This document shows, one piece after another, positions 7,825 through 18,194 of a stretch of DNA of 64,000 nt. Origin of the DNA: Arcobacter roscoffensis (GTDB lineage: Bacteria > Campylobacterota > Campylobacteria > Campylobacterales > Arcobacteraceae); NCBI RefSeq assembly GCF_024267655.1, contig NZ_CP100595.1:2294001-2358000 (forward strand), given 5' to 3'. The stretch's first letter is position 1. Every line of letters begins with the position of its first letter. The notes under the pieces are model-generated. The model made no database searches and was not told the origin of the DNA. It was given only the letters and a program-made list of their open reading frames with translations. Position numbers and translations under genes: made by a program.

Positions 7825-10800
7825 CTAGAAGTTATCAGAAATATAAGTATTTAAACCTGTTGTTGTATCTGAAGAGATAAATTTCTCTGTGAAAATAAAT
7901 CCAGTTAATAATTTATTTGCCTGTTCTATCATATATGTACCTGCATCATTAACTACTTTTAAATAAACGATTTCATTATCTAAAGTTAAAACTAGTTGAT
8001 TATTAACAGAATCACTTGTCCATGTACCAACTTCATCTGTAGTTCTTATATACATTGGGTGTGGGTCTGAAGAACTTGCTGTATCTATACCTTTTACAAC
8101 TTTATTGTCTGATGTCAGCATAATATCTCCATACTTTTCAGAATATGTAGTCATACTACTATTTGTATAAGTAAATCCAGCAGTTAATGTAGCTAAATCT
8201 ATAATTGCTATTTGTGATGTACCATCATAATATGAAGGATCAGTCCAGTCCCAACTGTCCCACTCAATTGAATTAGCAGGTGTTGTTATTTCAATATTTG
8301 CAGTTGTTTTATATACATCTGTATACCCTGTAATCAACTCCGTACTTACAAGAGTTAGAGTTCCTGCTTCACCTGTAGCTGCTTCAGTATATGATGAAAC
8401 TTGTGCATTTGATGTACTTGGAGTAACATTTAAAGTAAAAGTATCATTATCAGTTACATATGAACCTGAATCATTTTGATTGTACTCTGTTCCAACTAAT
8501 ACACCTGTTGAACCATTATCAGTATAAGACATAGAGTCATACCAGTCATCTCCAACTGATAAGAAAGTGTTAGCTGTTAACTCTGCAAAAGTTAAAGTAT
8601 CAACTTGACTTAAAGCATTTGTAACAGATGTTACTGTTTCAACTTTTTCTTGGCTAGTCTCTTCATCAAAAACTGTAATTTTCATTCCATTTTTAATCTC
8701 TTCTTCAAATAAAATATAGAAACTACTATTTGAAGTACCTGTTACTCCTTCTTCACTACAAGTAGCTGTGATATTAACTTTATTTGGATTTGTACTATCA
8801 ACACTCCAAGAACCTGAACAACTTCCCTTTGTATCTCCACCTGCTGTATCATCAAACATCTCTTCATAATCACCTGATGATTTAAATGTTAAACTAGCTT
8901 CACCGTATGAATCTACGAAATTAAAAGTTTTATCCTCAATCATAGATTTATTAAAAGTGAATGTTGTACCAGTTGAAGTATCATCATCAACTAAAAAATC
9001 AATTAAAGCTTGACCACTTAAAGTTGAATTATCAGGCTTAGTAATTTTAAGAACAACATCATCTATCTTAGAATTTTCTGCTGTTGGCATAGTTTGAGGT
9101 TCTTGCGAAGCTGTGTAACTATGGTAATAGTACATATCAGAGTATTCACATCTTAAGTCATTGTAGATTTTTGCCATATCAGTTGAGATTAAAGTATCAT
9201 TTCCACCACAAGTATTTGCCCAATTAGAACCAAAGTCACTTATATCTAAAGCTCCTGCAGAACTAAATAGTTTTGAAAGGTCAACTTCAATAGATTTTAT
9301 TTCATCATCATTTTTAACATCCATAATGTATGAACTAGCAGTTCCATCTAAAGCATCTTTAATTTTCTTAGCTTCATCTAAATCTTCTTGTGTCATCTCA
9401 TCTTCAAAACCAATAGGAAGTTTAGAAACTAAAGTTAATGCTTCAATTGCATAAGTCTTAGCTGTATCAATTCTTGCTCCATCTACTAACTTGAAAAACT
9501 CTCCTGTATTTAATACAGCTGCTGGGTCAATTGCTATATCGTTATATTCAAAAGTCCCACCATAACCATCACTGTGTTCTCTTGTTTTATAGTCAGCATC
9601 ACTACCAAATCTATATGCAGCTAAATTATCCAACTTAAACGCAACTGCAAGTAAAGTCGCTCTAAATGCAAGTGATTGTTCATAGTTCATAGATACACCA
9701 TCATGGTCATAAGCAGCAGTTGGATTACTATCAGGGAATAATAAACCTATATCATCACTCATTTGTTTTAGTTCAGTTGCAACATTATGTAACATATTAG
9801 TAGAAAAATTTGATAAATTATATGCACTAATACTATCTGCTAAATTCTCATCAATATTTATAGTATCTAATACTGTTGATTTAATATATTGATTTAAATA
9901 ATTAGTAGTTGATAAATCACTTGGAACATCAAATGTTAATAATGATGCTAAATCTTCATCATTTGCAAGTTCTGCTACTCTAATCATAGTTTTTGCTAAA
10001 GTTGCATCAGCACTAGTCTCTGATGAAAGGATAGCTTCAGCTTCATCTATTTTAGTATCAATATTATCTGTTTCAATATCCGTGTTTTCAATTACAGCAA
10101 TTGCTTCTTGAACAGCATTACTTAAAGGTTCACCAGCTCTCGCTTCAAATCCTAATAAATCTACTTTTGTAATATCTAAGACATCTATTTCTTGTGTCTC
10201 AGTTGTTTCAATATTTGACTTAGCTCTAACTTGTGTTCTATCAAACTCTAAATCTAAAGCAGTATCAGATATTTGTACACTTTTCTCAGTATATTCTTCA
10301 ATAACTGTACCTGTTGATTTATTGATTTTTGCAACATTAAACTTAATAGTGTTTCCATCAATTTCTTGTTTAACAGAATAGAAGAATGTACCATCTGAAA
10401 CAGTACTATCCACATCTACAAACATTTCATTTGCATACTCTTCTTCTAAGTTGTCTCCATTAACATCATATCTAGCTACATAATAGTACATATGACCAGC
10501 TTTAATTCCAGTAGTTACATAAATAGTATCACCAGCTGTGTTTACATCATGCATAACTGAAGTAACTTGTGCTTGAGAATAAGCATTTACTTCTAAAATT
10601 TCTAAATCAGCTTTGATTATAGTTTTAGGCTCATCTAAATAAGTTCTAGCTTCCGCTCTTGACTCACTTCCCTTATCTGCATTAAATGCTTCAATATGAA
10701 TAGTATTACTAGTTAAGTTTTTTATTGCACTATTTCCAGATATATTATATTTACTACTATATCTTTTCTCAACCCAAGTTCTATCAAAGGCTTCAAAATA

Positions 10801-13800
10801 TTGTTCTTGAATATCATTAAATGCTGTGTCAATATCTGTTTGATTATAGTCTTCTAAAGTTGTAGAAATAGACTCACTTCCATTTGCTTGAATAGTTCCA
10901 TTTACAAACTCGAAAAACTCAACAGTAAATCCACTTGTAGTTTTAGTAATAATATCATACTCACCACTTCTAAATACTACTTTAATTTTTCCATCTTCAA
11001 TAGTTTCATACTCTAAGAACTCAGTAAAATCATCATAACCACTATCAGCTAAGATAATATCATTTTCTCTAAAGATATATGTTTCATACATATTTGAAAG
11101 TTTTTTACCAATTACATTTTCTTTATTAAATGGAGCATCTAAAACACTAATATTTACTGTGGCACGACTCTCTTCAATACCATCTGTAACTGTATACATA
11201 AATGTATCATCACCTAAGTATCCACTACTTGGTGTATATACTATTTTACCATCTACAGTTTGCGCACTACCATTCATAGGAGTAGTTAAAGAACCATCTT
11301 TTATAGTTAATGTAGTGTCTTTATCCTCATCCGAATCATTTGCTAAAACATCAATAGTTACAGCTGTATCAACTAAAGTATTTGCAGTGTCATCTACTGC
11401 TTTTGGAGCATCATTTACATTTGTAACAACAATAGTAAACTCTTCAATAGTTTTTTCACCAGATAAATCTGTTGCTGTAAGTTTCATTAGGTGTTCACCT
11501 ACATGCTCATTTAAAGCATTTACAGTTAATACACCATCTATAAAATCCATCCAAGAAGGAAGTAAAACACCATCAGCAAAAGTAACATCTAATTCTAATT
11601 TATCATCTACATCAATATCTTTAAATGTTGCACTAAAATCAAAGCTCTTAGGAGTATCTTCTAACACTTCTAATGTATCAATTGCAGTTACTAGAATAGG
11701 TGCATCATTTACATTTATAACCTCAATATCAAAACTTGCACTAACTTTTGCACCTTCTTTGTCTGTTGCCGTAACTGTAAATGTTTCAGTACCAACAGCA
11801 TCATTATCAGGAGTTCCACTAAATACTCCGTTTTCAAAGCTTATATCTTCTGGCATTGTTCCCGATGAATCAACTAAAGTATAAGTTAAAGCATCTCCAA
11901 CATCTACATCTTCAAAATACTCTTTTAAATCTAATGTAAATGGAGTATCTTCATATGCAGTTTGTTTTGGTATTGTTAAAGCTGTTGGGTCATCATTTGT
12001 ATTTTGAACAACAAGCTCAAAAGTATCACTTACTTCTTTTTCACTGTCTTTTGCAGTTACTTTTATCATATGTGTACCTACAAAATCATTTCCAAGATTT
12101 CCACTAAATACACCATCTACAAACTGAATATCAGAGGGTAAATCAGTTTCTTCTGAGTCTTTTACTAAAACTGCTGTGTAAGTTAAAGCGTCTTTATCAA
12201 TATCTTTAAAGTTTGATGTAATATCATAAGTAAACACTTCATCTTCATTTACAACTTTATTTTTTATAGTTTCCACTAATTCAGGAGCATCATTTACATT
12301 TGTAACTGTGATCGTAAATAATAAAGGATCACTTTTCGCACCATTACTATCAACTGCTAAAACTTTAATACTTAAAACTTCTCCAACTGCTTCTTGTCCA
12401 GGAGTTCCAGTTAAAATACCATTTGATAAAGTTACACCATATGGTAAAGGAGTTCCATCTTCTTGAGAAGCTATATATGTTAATGTATCTGAATCAACAT
12501 CACTAAACTTAGATTTTAAATCAAGAGATAATGTTTCACCCTGTGCAATAGTAAGATTCTCTTGTATAGTTACACTTGGCTTATCATTTACATTTACAAC
12601 TTCAATGTTAAATGAATCTAAAGATGAAGTAGCCTGTCCATCAGTAACACTAATAACAATACCTTCATGAGAACCTACATCACTATTTGTTGGTGTACCA
12701 CTTACTTTTCCAGTATCTGGATTTATTCCTAACCATGATGGATTATTTGAAATACTAAATACTAAAGTATCTCCATTTACATCATTTGCAATTGGTGTGA
12801 AGCTATATAATTCACCTTGTTTTATAGAAGTTGGAACAGTTCCACTAATAGTTGGAGCTGCTTGTGTTGTTTCAAATTCAGTTACCTCTAAAGCCATATC
12901 AAGTTCACCTGTTAAATCACCATCATTAACTGTAACTTTAAAGTTGTGAGTATTATTCCCTGATTCTGTATATTCTAAAGAAGAACTTGTAATCTCACCT
13001 GTTGAAGGATTAATACTTAAAAAACTTGGAGCATCAACTAATGCAAAAGTATAAGGAGTAGAGTCACTATTTTCAATATCAGTAACATCAACTTTTACAG
13101 ATAAAGAACTATTTTTAGTTTTACTAATACTTGTACCTGTTGGAACAGATAATACAGGAGCTAAATTATTTACTGTAATTGTAAATGGTGTAACAGTAGT
13201 TTGCCCTGCATTATTAACAGCTGCAATTTCAATATTTGAAGTTGTCCCTTCATGGGACTTTTGACTTGGTTTTACTGTAATTACTCCGGTAACACTATTT
13301 AAGCTTGCAAATGATGGTAAAGAGTTATTTAAAACTATCCATGAACTTACATCTGTCCCAGATAGTGTTATTGTTGAAGTTTGACCATTTGTTACAGAGT
13401 CATTCCCCATTATACTAAGTTCACTTGGTGTAGGTTTTATAGTAAGAGAAATAAATTTAGTTACAAAATCTCCTACAGTTATTTCACTTTCTACTTTTGT
13501 ATCATTAGAAGGACTAGTTTCATGTCTTACTTTTAATGTTTGACCATTAGTAATTGTTCCACTTGTAGTCCAACCAGTGTTATTAATGTTAATCTCACCA
13601 TCTGTAACAGATACATTTGTATCTGTATTTATACCTTTGATAGTAACAGCTTCTGACTCAATAACTCTACCAGGTTCAACACCTTCATTTATAGAAAAAG
13701 AGAAACTATTAGGTTTAGTATCATCCGCTGCTTTTGTATAAGAAACTAAATTAGATGTAATTCCACCTATATTAACAGTAGTAACAGTTTTTGTTAAGTT

Positions 13801-15768
13801 TTCAGAAGATGAGGTATGTTTTACAACAACAGCATCTCCATTTTGAACAGTTCCATTTTCACTTGTGAAATCTCCACTATTAATACTATATTGACCATTT
13901 TGCACACTAATTGGCGTTGTAGCATTAATACCAGCAACATTTATTGTTGTAGTAATTTCATCAGAAAGTGCAACTTTTGTATTTGCTGAATTATCAATAG
14001 TAAATTCATTTGGTACTGTATCTTCAGCTAATGCTTCACTATAAGAGTTAAACTCAGCTACTTTTGTACCTATTCTTAAAGAAGAAGTTGTTTTTGTACT
14101 GTTTGAAGAAGATGAGGTATGTCTTACATATACAACATCATTTAAAGATACTTTACCATCTTCATCTGTCCATGTTCCAAACTCACCTATTTTATATTCA
14201 CCATTTTCAACAGAGACGTCAACCTCACCTGTAATACTTAATACAGTTACAGGAGAAAATGTATCTACAGTTGAACTTAGTGAAGTATCATAAATAGTAT
14301 CAAAACTAAATGCTGTAGGCTCTTTATCTTGTGCCACAGTAAATGATTTAAAGTATGTTTCTACTTGATTGTCTCCTAAACCAAATGTCACAGTTGTTTT
14401 GGTTCTAGTAGAGTATTCACTTGATGTAGTATGTCTTACTTTTAAAGTATCTCCATTATTTATAGTTCCTGCTGCACTTGTATAGGCACCATTATTTATA
14501 CTATATTCACTACCATCTGAGATAAATATATCAGTTGCAGTATTTATACCTTCAATTGTAATAGTATTACTTTCTACTTGTGTGTTTAAGGCTTGTGCAG
14601 TAGAAGAAGTAAAATCAAACTCTTTTATTTTAGTATCAGCTACAAAAGGATCTGATTCTGTAGTTACATTATATTTAAATTTTGTACCACCAATATCAAG
14701 TGTTGCTATAACTTTTGTATCATAAGAAGGTGAAGATTGAAGTTTTAATTTTAATGTATCACCATTTTTAATAGTTCCAGAATTAGTAAATGCTTCACCG
14801 TTTATACTAAACTCTGCCGTCGTTGAAGAAGAAATAGAAATTTGTGCTTCGCTATTTCCATAAATACCCTCTACTATAATCTCTTCTGATTCATAAGATG
14901 TTCCTAAAGAAGCTTCTAGAATATCATTAAAGTCAATAGAGTTATCTAAAGAAATAGTCCCAGCTAATAAATCATCACTACTTGGAACATTGTCAAGTTC
15001 AATAACACTCTCCATAGTTGCAGCAACTTCAGATAAATCAACATCTTCTTCTTTTTGCTTTAACTCTTGAAAAACAACTTCAGCTTCATCATCAACTTCA
15101 CCATCTGTTAAGTCAGTGGCTAAATTTTCTAGTGTTTTTTCTGGATCTTCTGTAGCAGTTAATGCAGCAGAGATTTTAAGAAGCTGAGTATTGGCAGCCT
15201 GATTTGTTCCCTCACTACCATCAGTTAAATCTAAATCTTCTAAATCAGTATTTTCATCAAGCTTTAAATTAAATGTCTCTTGAACAACATTTTTTGCAGT
15301 TGCAGTTGCATCAGTGATGGATACATTATTTGCCATTTGTTGTTTAATACTTTTTGCAGCGATATGTGTAAGAATATTAATATTTACAGTAGGAGTTGTA
15401 CCTTCAACTACATTTGTTACAGCAGTTAAAAGTCCACCTGCTGTATATTCACCAGTATTTTCATTTAAATATTCACCTTCAACTTTAAATTCTGTTGGTC
15501 CACTCCATGGAATAGAAGAAAAACTAAACTTACCTAAAGAGTTTGTAGTTGTAGTAATAGCTGAGATAGTATTATCAGCATTACCTTGACTATCAAGCTT
15601 TGTTGCAGTCACGGTCTGTCCCTCTTTAAAAGGTCCTTTGTGACCTCCACCTCCTGCACCAGTATTTCCTGATGAAGAAGTAGAAGTACCACCTCCTCCA
15701 CCACAACCAACTAGCATACCAGCAACAACTGTAGATAATACAACATTTTTTATATTAGAATTCCCCAT
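7825..15768 (-). CDS. Giant repeat-rich lipoprotein, putative surface adhesin
   Basis: 2647 residues. The signal peptide ends in a lipobox (GMLVGC, Cys22) followed by a Gly/Ser-rich tether (GGGGGTSTSSSGNTGAGGGG), so it is predicted to be lipid-anchored. About residues 45-130 resemble a carboxypeptidase-regulatory-like fold, and about 130-280 are helical and acidic. Five repeats near 100 residues follow (about 285-795), each with 'NGDTLKVRHTSS....T.T..T..IG'. Eight putative-Ig/cadherin-like repeats come next (about 795-1545), ending with 'F.I.V.NVNDAP' linkers. The last 1100 residues are unique, with several Cys and Trp. A good AAGGAG site precedes the ATG. Calcium binding by the cadherin-like repeats is likely by family. 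There is no type I secretion signal, so export is by Sec/Lol. The ligand is unknown. Confidence 0.8.
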   Translation of the reverse strand: MGNSNIKNVVLSTVVAGMLVGCGGGGGTSTSSSGNTGAGGGGHKGPFKEGQTVTATKLDSQGNADNTISAITTTTNSLGKFSFSSIPWSGPTEFKVEGEYLNENTGEYTAGGLLTAVTNVVEGTTPTVNINILTHIAAKSIKQQMANNVSITDATATAKNVVQETFNLKLDENTDLEDLDLTDGSEGTNQAANTQLLKISAALTATEDPEKTLENLATDLTDGEVDDEAEVVFQELKQKEEDVDLSEVAATMESVIELDNVPSSDDLLAGTISLDNSIDFNDILEASLGTSYESEEIIVEGIYGNSEAQISISSSTTAEFSINGEAFTNSGTIKNGDTLKLKLQSSPSYDTKVIATLDIGGTKFKYNVTTESDPFVADTKIKEFDFTSSTAQALNTQVESNTITIEGINTATDIFISDGSEYSINNGAYTSAAGTINNGDTLKVRHTTSSEYSTRTKTTVTFGLGDNQVETYFKSFTVAQDKEPTAFSFDTIYDTSLSSTVDTFSPVTVLSITGEVDVSVENGEYKIGEFGTWTDEDGKVSLNDVVYVRHTSSSSNSTKTTSSLRIGTKVAEFNSYSEALAEDTVPNEFTIDNSANTKVALSDEITTTINVAGINATTPISVQNGQYSINSGDFTSENGTVQNGDAVVVKHTSSSENLTKTVTTVNIGGITSNLVSYTKAADDTKPNSFSFSINEGVEPGRVIESEAVTIKGINTDTNVSVTDGEININNTGWTTSGTITNGQTLKVRHETSPSNDTKVESEITVGDFVTKFISLTIKPTPSELSIMGNDSVTNGQTSTITLSGTDVSSWIVLNNSLPSFASLNSVTGVITVKPSQKSHEGTTSNIEIAAVNNAGQTTVTPFTITVNNLAPVLSVPTGTSISKTKNSSLSVKVDVTDIENSDSTPYTFALVDAPSFLSINPSTGEITSSSLEYTESGNNTHNFKVTVNDGDLTGELDMALEVTEFETTQAAPTISGTVPTSIKQGELYSFTPIANDVNGDTLVFSISNNPSWLGINPDTGKVSGTPTNSDVGSHEGIVISVTDGQATSSLDSFNIEVVNVNDKPSVTIQENLTIAQGETLSLDLKSKFSDVDSDTLTYIASQEDGTPLPYGVTLSNGILTGTPGQEAVGEVLSIKVLAVDSNGAKSDPLLFTITVTNVNDAPELVETIKNKVVNEDEVFTYDITSNFKDIDKDALTYTAVLVKDSEETDLPSDIQFVDGVFSGNLGNDFVGTHMIKVTAKDSEKEVSDTFELVVQNTNDDPTALTIPKQTAYEDTPFTLDLKEYFEDVDVGDALTYTLVDSSGTMPEDISFENGVFSGTPDNDAVGTETFTVTATDKEGAKVSASFDIEVINVNDAPILVTAIDTLEVLEDTPKSFDFSATFKDIDVDDKLELDVTFADGVLLPSWMDFIDGVLTVNALNEHVGEHLMKLTATDLSGEKTIEEFTIVVTNVNDAPKAVDDTANTLVDTAVTIDVLANDSDEDKDTTLTIKDGSLTTPMNGSAQTVDGKIVYTPSSGYLGDDTFMYTVTDGIEESRATVNISVLDAPFNKENVIGKKLSNMYETYIFRENDIILADSGYDDFTEFLEYETIEDGKIKVVFRSGEYDIITKTTSGFTVEFFEFVNGTIQANGSESISTTLEDYNQTDIDTAFNDIQEQYFEAFDRTWVEKRYSSKYNISGNSAIKNLTSNTIHIEAFNADKGSESRAEARTYLDEPKTIIKADLEILEVNAYSQAQVTSVMHDVNTAGDTIYVTTGIKAGHMYYYVARYDVNGDNLEEEYANEMFVDVDSTVSDGTFFYSVKQEIDGNTIKFNVAKINKSTGTVIEEYTEKSVQISDTALDLEFDRTQVRAKSNIETTETQEIDVLDITKVDLLGFEARAGEPLSNAVQEAIAVIENTDIETDNIDTKIDEAEAILSSETSADATLAKTMIRVAELANDEDLASLLTFDVPSDLSTTNYLNQYIKSTVLDTINIDENLADSISAYNLSNFSTNMLHNVATELKQMSDDIGLLFPDSNPTAAYDHDGVSMNYEQSLAFRATLLAVAFKLDNLAAYRFGSDADYKTREHSDGYGGTFEYNDIAIDPAAVLNTGEFFKLVDGARIDTAKTYAIEALTLVSKLPIGFEDEMTQEDLDEAKKIKDALDGTASSYIMDVKNDDEIKSIEVDLSKLFSSAGALDISDFGSNWANTCGGNDTLISTDMAKIYNDLRCEYSDMYYYHSYTASQEPQTMPTAENSKIDDVVLKITKPDNSTLSGQALIDFLVDDDTSTGTTFTFNKSMIEDKTFNFVDSYGEASLTFKSSGDYEEMFDDTAGGDTKGSCSGSWSVDSTNPNKVNITATCSEEGVTGTSNSSFYILFEEEIKNGMKITVFDEETSQEKVETVTSVTNALSQVDTLTFAELTANTFLSVGDDWYDSMSYTDNGSTGVLVGTEYNQNDSGSYVTDNDTFTLNVTPSTSNAQVSSYTEAATGEAGTLTLVSTELITGYTDVYKTTANIEITTPANSIEWDSWDWTDPSYYDGTSQIAIIDLATLTAGFTYTNSSMTTYSEKYGDIMLTSDNKVVKGIDTASSSDPHPMYIRTTDEVGTWTSDSVNNQLVLTLDNEIVYLKVVNDAGTYMIEQANKLLTGFIFTEKFISSDTTTGLNTYISDNF
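11132..13425 (-). repeat. Eight Ig/cadherin-like protein repeats in the giant lipoprotein
   Basis: Coding repeats of about 90-100 codons. Most end in the F.I.V.NVND.P linker, and many share 'P..I.F..G..SG.....vG.....v.atD..g'. The DNA has diverged between copies, so these are old duplications. The last copy carries the 'DVLANDSDED' motif of cadherin-like tandem-95 modules. Confidence 0.8.
13383..14913 (-). repeat. Five ~100-residue 'NGDTLKVRH' repeats in the giant lipoprotein
   Basis: Five tandem units sharing 'V.I.GI......vsdGeysIn.g.fts..GTi.NGDtl.VrHtSS....T...tv.iG', separated by a 'dt.p..F.F' linker. Similar units occur in many secreted proteins of marine bacteria. A short hydrophobic core with a conserved His/Arg pair is visible in copies 2-5; copy 1 is the most diverged. 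Confidence 0.75.
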
Positions 15769-15957
15769 AAAATCTCCTTGTGAATCAAAACTTGTTATTA
15801 AATAAGTTTGTATACATTATTTTTACATAATAGAACTTAATACATCTAATAAGCTTTTATAAAAACCTAAAAAATAATAGTATTTTTAAACTTTTTCATC
15901 AGTTATGGGTTTAGTTAAATTATTATTTTTATTATTTACTTTTCCATAATTAATTAT

Positions 15958-16848
15958 TTAAAATTCATTTTCATAGTAATAATAATCTAGAATCTCATCT
16001 TTTGCAAGTTCATCATATAGATACATTTTTTCTACTAAGTTTTTTTTCTTTATAATTCCCTTATATAAATATCCATTTTTTTCTATATAAACCAAATAAT
16101 TACCTTTTTTCAAATATCCTTGTATTTTTGGCTTAATTTTTAAAACTTCTAAATCATTAAAGTTTACAATTTCCCAAGTTCCTGTATTTAAGACTATTGA
16201 ATCAGTTTTTAAATCATATTCACTTAAAGTCCCCATATTACCACTTGATGACTCTGTCAAAATCAAAGCCTTTGTTTTAGAATATTTATTTAATAAAAGA
16301 ATATTAGATTTCTTGTTTTTTTCCAAAATAAACTCATCAAGACTTCTAAAATATTTTTCCTTTCTTTCTTTACTAAAATTTATAACTTTTTCATTATAAA
16401 AAATAAAACTATTTTTTATATACTTTATTGAAATTTCATAAATCTTAGAATTACCACTAAATATTTTATTATGAAAAGAAGCATTTCTCATTTTAATGTA
16501 TTCAATTTCTATATCATTATAAGAAGACTTTGAAAATAAGATATTATCATTTAGTTCAAATTCCCTCTCACCTAGGATAGGATCATCCTTTAAGATGAAA
16601 TTATCATTTATTAAATCAAAAGATTTTAAAATTAGGTTTCCATTTTTTTTGATAAACACATTTTTAACTACAAAAATATTTACACCATTATTTATGTATT
16701 CAAAAGAGATATCATACATAGGTAGATTAAATAAATTTTCTATATTTACTCTTATTTCTTTTTCAAAAATATCATCAATAGCATATAGACTTTTAAATGA
16801 TAAAAATATACTAAGAAAAAAAGAAACTAGTTTTATTTGTATTTTCAT
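15958..16848 (-). CDS. Hypothetical exported protein
   Basis: 296 residues with a signal peptide (about residues 1-23, ending SLYA before IDD). The mature part is rich in Asn, Lys, Ile and Tyr, with strand-like patterns (LFNLPMYDISFEYINNG, GNLILKSFDLIND) and an acidic Tyr-rich tail (DYYYYENEF). No known domain was recognised. It lies upstream of, and in the same direction as, the giant lipoprotein, separated by 189 bases, so a functional link is possible but unproven. Its higher Asn/Lys content than neighbouring housekeeping genes suggests a fast-evolving surface or periplasmic protein. Confidence 0.6.
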   Translation of the reverse strand: MKIQIKLVSFFLSIFLSFKSLYAIDDIFEKEIRVNIENLFNLPMYDISFEYINNGVNIFVVKNVFIKKNGNLILKSFDLINDNFILKDDPILGEREFELNDNILFSKSSYNDIEIEYIKMRNASFHNKIFSGNSKIYEISIKYIKNSFIFYNEKVINFSKERKEKYFRSLDEFILEKNKKSNILLLNKYSKTKALILTESSSGNMGTLSEYDLKTDSIVLNTGTWEIVNFNDLEVLKIKPKIQGYLKKGNYLVYIEKNGYLYKGIIKKKNLVEKMYLYDELAKDEILDYYYYENEF

Positions 16849-16954
16849 TAAAACTCCAATCTATATAAAATAATATTATATTGTATTTTTTAATAAATTA
16901 GAAGCATATAAATATTTTTATCTAGATTTATAATAATTTAGATAAAATATCCCT

Positions 16955-17665
16955 ATGGTAGATAAAGTATTTGAAAAATCAATAACAAAACAATTTGAGT
17001 TCGATGAAGATGTTGCATCAGTATTTGATGATATGCTAAATAGGTCAGTTCCTTTTTATAAAGAAATGCAAAGATTATCTATAAACTTTGCTTGTAACTT
17101 TTTGGAAGAAGATGACAAGGTATATGATTTAGGCTGTTCAACTGCCTCAACACTTATAGAGTTATCAAAACATTGTGAAAAAAATTTAAACCTTATAGGT
17201 ATAGATAACTCAGAAGCAATGCTTAGTCGTGCTTCAAAAAAAGCAAAAGCTTTTGGTGTGGATATTGATTTAATAAACGCAGACTTACATGACGTTTCAT
17301 ATAAAAATGCAAAACTTATACTTTCAAACTATACACTTCAATTTATAAGACCACTTCAAAGAGAAAAATTAGTTAAAAAGATTTATGATTCTTTAGAAAA
17401 TAAAGGTATTTTTATATTTAGTGAGAAAGTTATCTCTGCAAACCCTACTTTAAATAAACAATCAATTGATGAATATTATGAGTTCAAAAAAACTCAAGGG
17501 TACTCAGAGTTTGAAATAGCTCAAAAAAGAGAAGCATTAGAAAATGTCTTGATACCATATACAGAAGATGAAAATAAACAAATGATAAAAGATGCTGGTT
17601 TCTCACATTGTGAGACGATATTTAAATGGGTAAACTTTGCCACATTTATAGCAATAAAAGAATAA
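16955..17665 (+). CDS. cmoA: Carboxy-S-adenosyl-L-methionine synthase CmoA
   Basis: 236 residues with the CmoA signature throughout: the [19 protein letters not shown]-terminal region, the SAM motif [25 protein letters not shown], and SNYTLQFI. CmoA makes carboxy-SAM from SAM and prephenate. CmoB then uses it to form 5-oxyacetyluridine at position 34 of tRNAs; no cmoB is visible in the window. Length and motifs are normal. No strong Shine-Dalgarno precedes the ATG, but a TATAAT lies at 16929-16934. The peroxiredoxin gene begins 11 bases downstream, so the two probably form an operon. Confidence 0.95.
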   Translation: MVDKVFEKSITKQFEFDEDVASVFDDMLNRSVPFYKEMQRLSINFACNFLEEDDKVYDLGCSTASTLIELSKHCEKNLNLIGIDNSEAMLSRASKKAKAFGVDIDLINADLHDVSYKNAKLILSNYTLQFIRPLQREKLVKKIYDSLENKGIFIFSEKVISANPTLNKQSIDEYYEFKKTQGYSEFEIAQKREALENVLIPYTEDENKQMIKDAGFSHCETIFKWVNFATFIAIKE

Positions 17666-17676
17666 AGGATAATTAT

Positions 17677-18180
17677 ATGTTAGAAATAGGAACAAAAGCA
17701 CCTGATTTTTGCGCACTAAACCAAGATGATATTGAAATTTGCTCAAGAGACTTAAAGGGTAAATGGATTGTTTTATACTTCTATCCAAAAGATATGACTC
17801 CTGGTTGTACAACACAAGCTTGTGATTTTACAGAAGCACATCCCAAATTTGACGATTTAGATGCAGTAATTTTAGGTGTAAGTCCTGATGATGCAGCAAA
17901 ACATAGAAAATTTATAGAAAAAAAAGAGCTATCTATTACGCTATTAGCAGATGTTGATAAGAAAATGTGTGAAGACTACGGCGTATGGCAACTAAAAAAA
18001 TTCATGGGTAAAGAGTTTATGGGAGTTGTTAGAAGTACATTTATTATTACCCCAGAGGGTGAAATAGCTGCTATTTGGGAAAAAGTAAATGTAAGAAAAA
18101 AGAAAACTGTAAAAGGTGAAAAAATAGAGATTGTACATGTAGAAGAAGTTAGAAAAAAACTTCAAGAACTACAAGCATAA
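17677..18180 (+). CDS. bcp: Bcp-type thiol peroxidase (peroxiredoxin)
   Basis: 167 residues of the AhpC/TSA family, Bcp/PrxQ group. The active-site segment YPKDMTPGCTTQACDF carries the peroxidatic Cys and a second Cys five residues on, the PrxQ pattern for an internal disulphide. 'GVSPDDAAKHRKFIEK' and 'GVVRSTFIITPEG' follow. It reduces hydrogen peroxide and organic peroxides in the cytoplasm using thioredoxin. An AAAGGA ribosome site lies 7 bases before the ATG at 17677, which is preferred over a longer frame starting inside cmoA at 17626. Confidence 0.95.
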   Translation: MLEIGTKAPDFCALNQDDIEICSRDLKGKWIVLYFYPKDMTPGCTTQACDFTEAHPKFDDLDAVILGVSPDDAAKHRKFIEKKELSITLLADVDKKMCEDYGVWQLKKFMGKEFMGVVRSTFIITPEGEIAAIWEKVNVRKKKTVKGEKIEIVHVEEVRKKLQELQA

Positions 18181-18194
18181 ATTTAGGAAATAAA

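Noticed and set aside
11159-11884. A 241-codon plus-strand frame opposite the giant lipoprotein gene
   Set aside because: It is the antisense of repetitive coding DNA with biased codons, rich in Ser/Val/Thr, with no start signal. Shadow of the real gene.
17626-17676. Longer start for the peroxiredoxin, inside cmoA
   Set aside because: The ATG at 17677 has a good AAAGGA site 7 bases upstream and gives the normal Bcp N terminus.
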